A stretch of 25,265 bases of DNA from JBAXTE01 sp964653595 (GTDB lineage: Bacteria; Bacteroidota; Bacteroidia; Bacteroidales; WCHB1-69): positions 1 to 25,265 of the forward strand of contig CAZZHH010000045.1 of NCBI GenBank assembly GCA_964653595.1, written 5' to 3'. The position numbers and the translations under genes were made by a program. Below the pieces are notes generated by a model. It saw only the letters and a list, made by a program, of their open reading frames with translations. It did no database searches and was not told where the DNA came from. Shown here one piece after another: positions 16,022-22,988 of this stretch (the first letter of the stretch is position 1; each line of letters opens with the position of its first letter).

Positions 16022-16291
16022 ATGGCAAAGGAATCAATTAAAGCTCGTGAAATTAAACGAGCACAAATGGCCGAAAAATTTGAGGCTAAACGAATTGCAC
16101 TAAAAGAGGCTGGCGATTACATTGGGTTGCAAAAATTACCTTATAATTCAAACCCTATTAGAAAACATAATCGTTGTCAGTTAACTGGTCGTCCTAAAGG
16201 TTATATGAGAGATTTTGGTGTTTCACGCATCAACTTCAGAGAAATGGCATCTCAAGGATTGATACCAGGAGTTAAAAAAGCAAGTTGGTAA
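16022..16291 (+). CDS. rpsN: 30S ribosomal protein S14 (uS14), zinc-free form
   Basis: S14 is a 30S head protein placed between S3, S10 and S19. The 89-residue product is the long zinc-independent form: it has only one cysteine (RKHNRCQLTGRPKGYMRDFG) and no CxxC pairs, in contrast to the 61-residue zinc form. It ends REMASQGLIPGVKKASW, the standard family terminus. It lies 9 nt after rplE and 24 nt before rpsH. Confidence 0.97.
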   Translation: MAKESIKAREIKRAQMAEKFEAKRIALKEAGDYIGLQKLPYNSNPIRKHNRCQLTGRPKGYMRDFGVSRINFREMASQGLIPGVKKASW

Positions 16292-16315
16292 TTTATTAAA
16301 ACAAAGATCGAAGAA

Positions 16316-16714
16316 ATGAACACTGATCCAATTTCAGATTACTTAACCAGAATACGTAATGCCGTGATGGCAAATCATAAGATGGTAGAAGTACCTACTT
16401 CAAACATAAAAAAAGAGATTACTAAAATTTTGTTTGAAAAAGGATATATCCTTAATTATAAATTTGAGGATGACAAAAATCCAGGAAACATCAAGATAGC
16501 ATTGAAATATCATCCTGGTACAAAACAAAGTGCGATTAAAACATTAGAAAGAGTTAGTAAACCTGGTTTGAGACGATATGTTTCTGCCGACAACTTACCT
16601 CGTGTTTTAAATGGTCTAGGAATTGCAATAATTTCTACATCTAAAGGACTTACTACAGATAAAGAAGCACGTTTGAATAAAATGGGCGGTGAAGTAATTT
16701 GTTACATTAGTTAA
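16316..16714 (+). CDS. rpsH: 30S ribosomal protein S8 (uS8)
   Basis: S8 binds the central domain of 16S rRNA and, in E. coli, represses the spc operon by binding near the L5 start. The 132-residue protein begins MNTDPISDYLTRIRNAVMAN and has the diagnostic ISTSKGLTTDKEARLNKMGGEVICYI-type C terminus (from about 107, read in parts: STSKGLTTDKEAR and GGEVICYIS). I did not find an obvious copy of the S8-binding hairpin before rplE, so autoregulation as in E. coli is not supported. rplF follows after 21 nt. Confidence 0.97.
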   Translation: MNTDPISDYLTRIRNAVMANHKMVEVPTSNIKKEITKILFEKGYILNYKFEDDKNPGNIKIALKYHPGTKQSAIKTLERVSKPGLRRYVSADNLPRVLNGLGIAIISTSKGLTTDKEARLNKMGGEVICYIS

Positions 16715-16720
16715 TAAAAA

Positions 16721-16727
16721 AAGGAGG
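16721..16727 (+). promoter_or_regulatory. Perfect Shine-Dalgarno site before rplF
   Basis: AAGGAGG is followed by an 8-nt spacer and the rplF ATG at 16736. It is complementary to the usual 3' end of 16S rRNA over seven bases. Almost every other start in this window has only an A/T-rich leader, so this site stands out. It lies in the 21-nt gap after rpsH. Confidence 0.85.
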
Positions 16728-16735
16728 AGAAAATT

Positions 16736-17293
16736 ATGTCAAGAATTGGAAAACTTCCTATTTCACTACCTAAAGGTGTAGAAATTATCGTAAATAAAAA
16801 TAATGTTGTTACCGTTAAAGGTCCACTTGGAGAGCTTACTCAAGCCGTTGACCCTGCAATCTCATTATCGGTTGAGGGCAATGTGTTAACTTTAAATAGA
16901 GCTACCGAGCAACAACGTCATAGAGCGATGCATGGATTATACAGATCTCTCGTTTTCAATATGGTTAAAGGTGTATCCGAAGGATTTACCGTTGTACAAG
17001 AAATCGTTGGTGTTGGTTATCGAGCAACCGTTACTGGACAAAATTTGGATCTTGCATTAGGATATTCGCATAACATTATTTTTCAACTTCCCAATGAAAT
17101 AAAAGCTGAAGCAATTGCTGAAAAAGGAAAAAATCCTTTAATTGTTCTAAAAAGTATTGATAAACAACTTTTAGGACAGGTAGCTGCAAAAATTCGCTCT
17201 TATCGTAAACCTGAACCATACAAAGGAAAAGGTATCCGTTTTCAAGGTGAAGTTCTTCGTAAAAAAGCTGGAAAATCAGCTGATAAAAAATAA
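16736..17293 (+). CDS. rplF: 50S ribosomal protein L6 (uL6)
   Basis: L6 is a two-domain protein near the sarcin-ricin loop and the GTPase factor-binding site. The 185-residue product begins MSRIGKLPISLPKGVEI and has VKGPLGEL (27-34), the domain boundary GVGYRATVTGQNLDLALGYSH and the C-terminal RSYRKPEPYKGKGIRFQGE. Length is normal. It is the only gene in the run with a perfect Shine-Dalgarno site (AAGGAGG, 8-nt spacer), which suggests its initiation may be controlled differently from its neighbours. rplR follows after 33 nt. Confidence 0.98.
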   Translation: MSRIGKLPISLPKGVEIIVNKNNVVTVKGPLGELTQAVDPAISLSVEGNVLTLNRATEQQRHRAMHGLYRSLVFNMVKGVSEGFTVVQEIVGVGYRATVTGQNLDLALGYSHNIIFQLPNEIKAEAIAEKGKNPLIVLKSIDKQLLGQVAAKIRSYRKPEPYKGKGIRFQGEVLRKKAGKSADKK

Positions 17294-17326
17294 AGTTTTA
17301 AGAAAACGATTTAATTTTAAAGAGAA

Positions 17327-17689
17327 ATGGCTATTAAAAATAAAAAAGAGTTCAGAAGAAATCGGATTAAACTCAGAATTCGCAAAATTGTTAAAGGAAC
17401 TCCTGAACAATTACGTCTTTCAGTTTATAGAAGCAACAAACAAATTTATGCTCAAATCATTGATGATTTAAGTGGCACAACTTTAGTTGCTTCATCTTCT
17501 GCAATTCCTGCAATAAGTGAATCCAAAGTTACTAAGAGTGAAAAAGCAAAATTGGTTGGTAAAAACCTTGCTGAAAGAGCTCTAGAAGCTGGAATTTCAA
17601 ATGTCGTTTTTGACAGAAACGGCTATTTATATCATGGTCGAGTTAAATCTTTAGCAGAAGGTGCTAGAGAAGGTGGTTTAATATTCTAA
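17327..17689 (+). CDS. rplR: 50S ribosomal protein L18 (uL18)
   Basis: L18 binds 5S rRNA together with L5 in the central protuberance. The 120-residue product has the basic N terminus KNKKEFRRNRIKLRIRKIV, then RLSVYRSNKQIYAQIIDD (34-51) and the C-terminal FDRNGYLYHGRVKSLAEGAR followed by EGGLIF. These are diagnostic of the family. The start gives the standard N terminus; another open frame overlapping the end of rplF across this region is a shadow. rpsE follows after 9 nt. Confidence 0.97.
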   Translation: MAIKNKKEFRRNRIKLRIRKIVKGTPEQLRLSVYRSNKQIYAQIIDDLSGTTLVASSSAIPAISESKVTKSEKAKLVGKNLAERALEAGISNVVFDRNGYLYHGRVKSLAEGAREGGLIF

Positions 17690-17698
17690 TTATAAGCT

Positions 17699-18217
17699 AT
17701 GCCAAACGCAAATGTAAAAAAAGTAAAATCTAGCGATATCGAATTTAAAGATCGTTTAGTAAGTATCCAACGTGTTACTAAAGTAACTAAAGGTGGACGT
17801 ACGTTCAGTTTTTCCGCTGTTGTCGTTGTTGGAAACGAAAATGGAGTAGTTGGTTATGGTTTAGGTAAAGCTAAAGAAGTAACCGCCGCTATTGCAAAAG
17901 GCATCGATGATGCTAAGAAAAATCTCATTAAAGTTCCTGTTTTAAAAGGAACTGTACCTCATGCTCAAGAAGGTAAGTATAGTGGTTCATTAGTTTTACT
18001 TCGTCCTGCAGCGTCAGGAACTGGAGTAATTGCTGGTGGTGCTATGCGTGCTGTTCTAGAGAGTGTTGGAGTGAAGGACGTACTCGCTAAATCAAAAGGA
18101 TCTTCTAATCCACATAGTGTGGTAAAAGCTACTTTTGATGCTTTAGCACAAATGCGCGATCCTTATACTGTAGCACAACTTCGTGGAATTGATCTTAACA
18201 AGGTTTTCAACGGATAA
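17699..18217 (+). CDS. rpsE: 30S ribosomal protein S5 (uS5)
   Basis: S5 contributes to decoding accuracy and to mRNA unwinding at the entry channel. The 172-residue product has the double-stranded RNA-binding-like N-terminal domain with VTKVTKGGRTFSFSAVVVVG (27-46) and VGYGLGKAKEV, then the C-terminal domain with LRPAASGTGVIAGGAMRAV and GSSNPHSVVKAT. It is the last gene before a 92-nt gap that holds a promoter-like site, so it may mark the end of the first transcription block. Confidence 0.98.
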   Translation: MPNANVKKVKSSDIEFKDRLVSIQRVTKVTKGGRTFSFSAVVVVGNENGVVGYGLGKAKEVTAAIAKGIDDAKKNLIKVPVLKGTVPHAQEGKYSGSLVLLRPAASGTGVIAGGAMRAVLESVGVKDVLAKSKGSSNPHSVVKATFDALAQMRDPYTVAQLRGIDLNKVFNG

Positions 18218-18244
18218 CCCAACTGAGATTTTTCATTAAATTAT

Positions 18245-18275
18245 TTTGTAAATATGCAGATTTTTATTAATTTTG
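18245..18275 (+). promoter_or_regulatory. Internal promoter between rpsE and rpmD
   Basis: TTTG (18245-18248) is followed after 19 nt by TAATTTTG (18268-18275), a full match to the Bacteroidota pattern. Spacing is the same as at the rpsL promoter. It lies in a 92-nt gap, the widest between any two genes from rpsL to rplQ. Transcription would start near 18282, about 28 nt before rpmD. No terminator hairpin is visible ahead of it, so read-through from upstream is also likely. Confidence 0.7.
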
Positions 18276-18309
18276 CATGTTTTTGATAGTAAAAATAAAA
18301 ATTATTGTA

Positions 18310-18489
18310 ATGCAAAAGTATAAAATCACTCAAGTTAAAAGTGGTATCGATCGTCCAGAACGTCAAAAACGTACTCTTAAGGCTCTTGGTATTACTCGTA
18401 TGAATCGTCCGATTGAAGTGGAGGGATCTTCACAGATAATGGGAATGATTAATAAAGTACAACACCTTTTAAAGGTTGAAGAATTATAA
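18310..18489 (+). CDS. rpmD: 50S ribosomal protein L30 (uL30)
   Basis: L30 is a small peripheral protein of the large subunit. From the chosen ATG it has 59 residues, the usual length: MQKYKITQVKSGIDRPERQK, then LGITRMNRPIEVEGSSQIMG and a C-terminal VQHLLKVEEL. An ATG 33 nt upstream in the same frame is rejected because it adds a non-family hydrophobic stretch and would lie at about the predicted transcript start. It would be the first gene of the transcript from the internal promoter. Confidence 0.95.
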   Translation: MQKYKITQVKSGIDRPERQKRTLKALGITRMNRPIEVEGSSQIMGMINKVQHLLKVEEL

Positions 18490-18516
18490 TTATAACGAAT
18501 TTAGAAAAATACAAAT

Positions 18517-18963
18517 ATGAATTTATCTAATCTTAAACCCGCAACTGGTTCTACAAAAGAGAACAAAAGATTGGGTCGCGGTCAAGGTTCTGGTGGTGGT
18601 GGTACTGCTAGAAGAGGTCATAAAGGTGCACAATCACGTTCTGGATACTCAAGTAAGGGAGGATTTGAAGGTGGTCAAATGCCTCTTTATAGACGTGTTC
18701 CAAAAGGCGGTTTCAAAAATATTAATCGAATTGAATATACTGCAATTAATATCAGTACACTTCAAAGATTACATGATGATTTTAATATTGTTGATTTCAC
18801 ACATGAAGTACTTCAAAATCATGGGTTAATTAGCAAAAGTGAAATTATCAAGGTATTAGGCAAAGGTACTCTTACTGCAAAAATTAATGTAGTTGCTAAT
18901 GCTTTCTCTGCAACTGCCGTTGCAGCTATCGAATCTAATGGTGGAACTGCAACAAAAATTTAA
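18517..18963 (+). CDS. rplO: 50S ribosomal protein L15 (uL15)
   Basis: L15 is a late-assembling large-subunit protein that bridges several 23S rRNA domains. The 148-residue product begins MNLSNLKPATGSTKENKRLG and has the Gly/Arg-rich RGQGSGGGGTARRGHKGAQS (21-40), GGFEGGQMPLYRRVPKGGF and a globular C-terminal domain ending NGGTATKI. Length is normal. secY begins 6 nt after its stop, as in most bacteria. Confidence 0.97.
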   Translation: MNLSNLKPATGSTKENKRLGRGQGSGGGGTARRGHKGAQSRSGYSSKGGFEGGQMPLYRRVPKGGFKNINRIEYTAINISTLQRLHDDFNIVDFTHEVLQNHGLISKSEIIKVLGKGTLTAKINVVANAFSATAVAAIESNGGTATKI

Positions 18964-18969
18964 TATTAC

Positions 18970-20322
18970 ATGAAACGACTGATTGAAACAATAAAAAACA
19001 TATATAGGATTGAAGAATTACGAAAAAGAATAATTTATACTATTCTCATTGTAATCATATACCGATTGGGATCACATATTGTGATTCCTGGTATTGATCC
19101 AAGTATGCTTGGACAATTTAAAAGTAATTCCCAAGAAGGTTTATTAGGATTATTAGATATGTTCTCTGGAGGTGCATTTTCTCAAGCATCTATTTTTGCA
19201 TTGGGTATAATGCCTTATATCTCCGCTTCTATCGTAATTCAGTTGTTAGGTATGGCGGTTCCATTTTTTCAACGTCTTCAAAAAGAAGGAGAAAGTGGAA
19301 GAAAAAAAATCAATCAGATTACTCGTTGGTTAACTATTTTGGTAACTGGATTACAAGCTCCGGCTTATATTTCTAACCTTGTAAGTCAGATGCCTTCTGA
19401 GGCTTTTTACCCATTTGTACCAGATGCAGCAATATCATTTATGTTTTATGTAACAGCTATCATAGTTTTAGTTACTGGAACTATGTTTGTAATGTGGCTT
19501 GGTGAAAAGATTACAGATAAAGGAATTGGAAACGGGATATCTTTAATTATCATGATTGGTATCATTGCTCGTTTGCCTTTTGCTCTATTTGGTGAATTCT
19601 TGTCAAGAATGGAAGACCAAGGTGGCGGTTTAGTGGTTTTTATTGTTGAATTAGCTATCCTTGTAGGTGTAGTTTTAGTTACTATTTTGTTGGTTCAAGG
19701 AACTCGTAAGATCCCCGTTCAATATGCAAAACGTATCGTGGGTAATAAGCAATATGGTGGCGTTCGTCAATATTTACCTTTAAAAGTAAATGCTGCTGGT
19801 GTAATGCCTATTATATTTGCGCAAGCAATTATGTTTTTACCATTAACTTTACTCTCTTTTTCAAACTCTGAGAGTTTGTCTGGTGTTGCTGCTGCTTTTT
19901 CAGATTTTCAAGGTTTTACTTACAATATCACCTTTGCAATTATGATAATCGCATTTACCTACTTCTATACTGCTATTAGTATCAATCCTAATCAAATTGC
20001 AGAAGATCTAAAAAGAAATGGTGGATTTATTCCTGGAATCAAACCAGGTAAAAAGACTGGTGAATTTATTGATAATGTAATGTCAAGAATTACATTACCT
20101 GGTTCTATGTTTTTAGCCTTTGTTGCTATTATGCCTGCAATTGTTGGCCAATTTGGAGTTAACTCCCAATTTGCACAGTTTTATGGTGGTACTTCTCTTT
20201 TAATTTTAGTAGGTGTTGTCTTAGACACACTTCAACAAATTGAAAGTCATCTCTTGATGAGACATTATGATGGATTAACCAAGTCCGGCAGAATCAAAGG
20301 TAGATCTTCTATAGGAATTTAA
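18970..20322 (+). CDS. secY: Preprotein translocase subunit SecY
   Basis: SecY forms the protein-conducting channel in the inner membrane together with SecE and SecG. The 450-residue product has the expected ten hydrophobic segments. The signature GIMPYISASIVIQLL lies at 79-93, just after the plug region, and the ribosome/SecA-binding loop includes RKIPVQYAKR (246-255). The C-terminal cytoplasmic loop before the last segments has FIPGIKPGKKT (353-363), and the tail ends HYDGLTKSGRIKGR. Its stop codon is in the same frame as map, only 3 nt before the map start. adk, which often sits between secY and map in other phyla, is absent. Confidence 0.98.
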   Translation: MKRLIETIKNIYRIEELRKRIIYTILIVIIYRLGSHIVIPGIDPSMLGQFKSNSQEGLLGLLDMFSGGAFSQASIFALGIMPYISASIVIQLLGMAVPFFQRLQKEGESGRKKINQITRWLTILVTGLQAPAYISNLVSQMPSEAFYPFVPDAAISFMFYVTAIIVLVTGTMFVMWLGEKITDKGIGNGISLIIMIGIIARLPFALFGEFLSRMEDQGGGLVVFIVELAILVGVVLVTILLVQGTRKIPVQYAKRIVGNKQYGGVRQYLPLKVNAAGVMPIIFAQAIMFLPLTLLSFSNSESLSGVAAAFSDFQGFTYNITFAIMIIAFTYFYTAISINPNQIAEDLKRNGGFIPGIKPGKKTGEFIDNVMSRITLPGSMFLAFVAIMPAIVGQFGVNSQFAQFYGGTSLLILVGVVLDTLQQIESHLLMRHYDGLTKSGRIKGRSSIGI

Positions 20323-20325
20323 GTT

Positions 20326-21117
20326 TTGAGGAATATAATTTCAAATATTGTTAAATCAGAATCTGAAATAAGATTAATTCGCGAAAGTTCTTTGCTTGTT
20401 GGAAAAACTTTAGGAGAAGTTGCAAAATATATTAAACCTGGTGTTTCAGCAAAATTCTTAGATGAAATTGCTGAAACATATATCAGGGATAATCACGCAA
20501 CTCCATCCTTTAAAGGATATAGTGGATTTCCTTCTACTTTATGTATTTCGATTAATGACAGAGTGGTCCATGGTATTCCAGGAGATAACATTATTAAAGA
20601 TGGAGATATTGTCTCTATAGATTGTGGTGTTAAAAAAAATGGGTATCATGGAGATTATGCATTTACTTTTCTCGTAGGAAATGTTAAACCAGAGATCGTA
20701 GACCTAGTAAATGCGACCAAAGAGTCTTTGTACGAAGGTATAAAAGTTGCTGTATCTGGTAATTGTACTGGGGATATTGGTTATGCAATCCAATCGTACG
20801 TTGAGAATAGAAAGTATAGTGTTGTAAGAGAGTTAGTTGGACATGGTATTGGAAAATCACTACATGAAAAACCAAATGTTCCCAATTATGGTCATAAAGG
20901 AACTGGTTTTCGATTGAAAAGTGGTATGGTAATATGTATTGAACCAATGATTAATTTTGGATCTAAAACTATTATTTTTGAAAATGATGGATGGACAGTC
21001 AGAACTGCAGATGGATTTCCATCAGCACACTTTGAGCACCAAGTAGTAGTTCGAGATAATCAAGCAGAGATTCTATCAACCTATGAGTATATAGAACAAA
21101 TAATAAATAATAAATAA
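20326..21117 (+). CDS. map: Type I methionine aminopeptidase, TTG start
   Basis: This enzyme removes the initiator methionine from nascent proteins. In the 263-residue product all metal ligands are present: Asp99 (SIDCG), Asp110 (HGDYA), His173 (GHGIG), Glu206 (IEPM) and Glu237 (FEHQ). The substrate-binding His82 (VVHGIPG) and His180 (LHEKP) are also intact. It lacks an N-terminal zinc-finger extension, so it is type Ia. The best start is TTG at 20326: the secY stop TAA lies in the same frame 3 nt before it, and no ATG occurs until residue 201. No Shine-Dalgarno site is visible, so initiation may depend on ribosomes finishing secY. infA follows after 3 nt. Confidence 0.96.
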   Translation: MRNIISNIVKSESEIRLIRESSLLVGKTLGEVAKYIKPGVSAKFLDEIAETYIRDNHATPSFKGYSGFPSTLCISINDRVVHGIPGDNIIKDGDIVSIDCGVKKNGYHGDYAFTFLVGNVKPEIVDLVNATKESLYEGIKVAVSGNCTGDIGYAIQSYVENRKYSVVRELVGHGIGKSLHEKPNVPNYGHKGTGFRLKSGMVICIEPMINFGSKTIIFENDGWTVRTADGFPSAHFEHQVVVRDNQAEILSTYEYIEQIINNK

Positions 21118-21120
21118 AAT

Positions 21121-21339
21121 ATGGCTAAACAGTTGACAATACAGCAAGATGGAACCGTTATAGAATCGCTAGGAAATGCAATGTTTCGGGTTGAGTTAGA
21201 GAATGGACATGTAATTATTGCACATATTTCTGGAAAGATGCGAATGCATTACATAAAAATATTGCCTGGGGATAAAGTTCAATTAGAGATGTCGCCATAT
21301 GATTTGTCGAAAGGAAGAATAACATTTAGATATAAATAA
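21121..21339 (+). CDS. infA: Translation initiation factor IF-1
   Basis: IF-1 blocks the ribosomal A site during initiation and helps IF-2 and IF-3. The 72-residue product is a single S1-type OB fold of canonical length. Motifs are GTVIESLGNAMFRVELENGH (11-30), IAHISGKMRMHYIKILPGD and a C terminus SPYDLSKGRITFRYK. It sits between map (3 nt) and rpmJ (20 nt), the usual order in bacteria. Confidence 0.98.
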   Translation: MAKQLTIQQDGTVIESLGNAMFRVELENGHVIIAHISGKMRMHYIKILPGDKVQLEMSPYDLSKGRITFRYK

Positions 21340-21359
21340 TTATAAATAAACCAATAAAA

Positions 21360-21476
21360 ATGAAAGTTAGAGCATCGGTAAAAAAGAGATCTGCTGATTG
21401 TGTAGTGGTAAGACGTAAGGGTGTTGTTTTTGTTATTAACAAAAAGAACCCTAAATTTAAACAACGTCAAGGTTAA
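21360..21476 (+). CDS. rpmJ: 50S ribosomal protein L36 (bL36), zinc-free form
   Basis: This 38-residue protein is the smallest of the ribosome and folds against 23S rRNA. It reads MKVRASVKKRSADC at the start and ends NPKFKQRQG, matching the family. The zinc ligands of the usual form (three Cys and one His) are reduced to one Cys, at residue 14; the others are replaced by Ser11, Asn27 and Phe33. This is the C-minus type, which I recall as normal in Bacteroidota. It lies 20 nt after infA and 44 nt before rpsM. Confidence 0.95.
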   Translation: MKVRASVKKRSADCVVVRRKGVVFVINKKNPKFKQRQG

Positions 21477-21520
21477 AAAAAGTAAATAGTAATAAACCAA
21501 TAGATTAAAGAAAAAAATTT

Positions 21521-21895
21521 ATGGCAAGAATTGCAGGTGTCGATTTACCAAATAATAAACGAGGAGAAATCGGACTGACCTATATCTTTGGTATAGGAAG
21601 AAGCACAGCACGCAAAATTTTAGCACAAGCTGGCGTAAATTATGATAAAAAAGTTACTGATTGGAATGATGATGAGTTGTCATCTATTCGTAACATTATC
21701 GGAGAAATTAAAGTAGAAGGTGCCTTACGCTCTGAAGTACAGATGAATATTAAACGATTAATGGACATAGGTTCATATCGTGGCATTCGTCATCGTCTAG
21801 GTCTTCCATTACGCGGACAAAGTACTAAAAATAATGCTAGAACCCGTAAAGGGAAAAGAAAGACTGTTGCTAATAAGAAAAAAGCAACTAAATAG
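21521..21895 (+). CDS. rpsM: 30S ribosomal protein S13 (uS13)
   Basis: S13 sits at the top of the 30S head and forms bridges to L5 and the P-site tRNA. The 124-residue product begins MARIAGVDLPNNKRGEIGLT and has the helix-two-turn-helix core with YIFGIGRSTARKILAQAG (22-39), then DIGSYRGIRHRLGLPLRGQ and a basic tail RTRKGKRKTVANKKKATK. It opens the part that corresponds to the E. coli alpha operon: rpsM-rpsK-rpsD-rpoA-rplQ. Confidence 0.98.
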   Translation: MARIAGVDLPNNKRGEIGLTYIFGIGRSTARKILAQAGVNYDKKVTDWNDDELSSIRNIIGEIKVEGALRSEVQMNIKRLMDIGSYRGIRHRLGLPLRGQSTKNNARTRKGKRKTVANKKKATK

Positions 21896-21929
21896 TAATT
21901 AATTGAAAAGAGAGTAATTAAACGTAATT

Positions 21930-22319
21930 ATGGCAAAAACTTCTAAAGTAACAAAAAAAAGAGTTGTTAAAGTTGAGGCTACTGGAAGAGCATATGTTTC
22001 CGCAAGTTTCAATAACGTAATCGTGTCTCTTACCAACAACGAAGGACAAGTAATATCTTGGTCTTCTGCTGGGAAAATGGGTTTTCGCGGTTCCAAAAAA
22101 AATACACCTTATGCTGCTCAAATGGCTGCACAAGATTGTGTAAAGGTCGCATTTGATTTAGGACTTAGAAAAGTTAAAGTTTATGTTAAAGGACCAGGTG
22201 CTGGTAGAGAGTCTGCAATCCGTACGATTCATTCAGCAGGAGTTGAAGTAACAGAAATTGTTGATGTAACTCCGTTACCTCACAATGGATGTCGTCCTCC
22301 TAAGAGAAGAAGAGTTTAA
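21930..22319 (+). CDS. rpsK: 30S ribosomal protein S11 (uS11)
   Basis: S11 is a platform protein near the mRNA exit and E site. The 129-residue product has AYVSASFNNVIVSLTNNEGQ (21-40), SSAGKMGFRGSKKNTPYAAQ, the diagnostic VKGPGAGRESAIRTIHSAG and a C terminus TPLPHNGCRPPKRRRV. Length matches the family's 127-130. The gap to rpsD is 28 nt. Confidence 0.98.
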   Translation: MAKTSKVTKKRVVKVEATGRAYVSASFNNVIVSLTNNEGQVISWSSAGKMGFRGSKKNTPYAAQMAAQDCVKVAFDLGLRKVKVYVKGPGAGRESAIRTIHSAGVEVTEIVDVTPLPHNGCRPPKRRRV

Positions 22320-22347
22320 TAGATTAACAACTAAAAAAGAAAAAAAA

Positions 22348-22956
22348 ATGGCAAGATATATAGGTCCAAAGACTAGAATTGCACGTAAATTTCATGAAGC
22401 AATTTACGGTCCTGATAAATATTTTGAAAAAAAGAATTACCCACCAGGACAACATGGTCAATCTAGACGACGTGGAAAAGTTTCTGAGTACGGTATTCAA
22501 TTAATGGAAAAACAAAAAGCTAAATATACTTATGGTGTTTTAGAGCGTCAATTTAGAAAAACTTTCGAACAAGCTGCACGAATGAAAGGTCGTACTGGTG
22601 ATGATTTACTTAAACTACTTGAAGCTCGTTTAGACAATGTAGTTTTTCGTTTAGGCATTGCACCAACCAGAGCTGCTGCTCGTCAATTAGTGTCTCATAA
22701 ACATATTACCGTAAACGGTTCTGTTGTAAATATAGCATCCTACCAATTACGTCCTGGTGATAAAATCTCCGTGAGAGAGAAGTCAAAATCGTTAGAGATT
22801 GTTGTTGATTCTATTGGTGCTCGTGCTAATAGTAAATTCTCATGGTTAGAGTGGGATTTGAGTTCCTATACTGGTACGTTTATCAACTACCCAGAACGTG
22901 AGTTCATTCCAGAAAACATTAAAGAACAGTTGATCGTTGAGTTGTACTCAAAATAA
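22348..22956 (+). CDS. rpsD: 30S ribosomal protein S4 (uS4), zinc-free form
   Basis: S4 starts 30S assembly by binding the 5' domain of 16S rRNA, and in E. coli it represses the alpha operon. From the chosen ATG the product has 202 residues: MARYIGPKTRIARKFHE, then PPGQHGQSRRRGKVSEYG, and the S4 RNA-binding fold with LEARLDNVVFRLGIAPTRAA and SHKHITVNGSVV. There is no cysteine, so it is a zinc-free form. An in-frame ATG 63 nt upstream lies within rpsK and is rejected because it adds a non-family N terminus. No pseudoknot-like leader could be recognised by eye. Confidence 0.97.
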   Translation: MARYIGPKTRIARKFHEAIYGPDKYFEKKNYPPGQHGQSRRRGKVSEYGIQLMEKQKAKYTYGVLERQFRKTFEQAARMKGRTGDDLLKLLEARLDNVVFRLGIAPTRAAARQLVSHKHITVNGSVVNIASYQLRPGDKISVREKSKSLEIVVDSIGARANSKFSWLEWDLSSYTGTFINYPEREFIPENIKEQLIVELYSK

Positions 22957-22988
22957 TCATTGAAAAATATAAAAAATTAAGGATAAAC

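Noticed and set aside
17247..17471. 74-codon plus-strand frame spanning the rplF-rplR junction
   Set aside because: It lies out of frame across two well-supported ribosomal protein genes.
22285..22347. Upstream in-frame ATG extending rpsD by 21 residues into rpsK
   Set aside because: The extension overlaps the rpsK end and gives a non-family N terminus; the internal MARYIGPKTR start matches S4.
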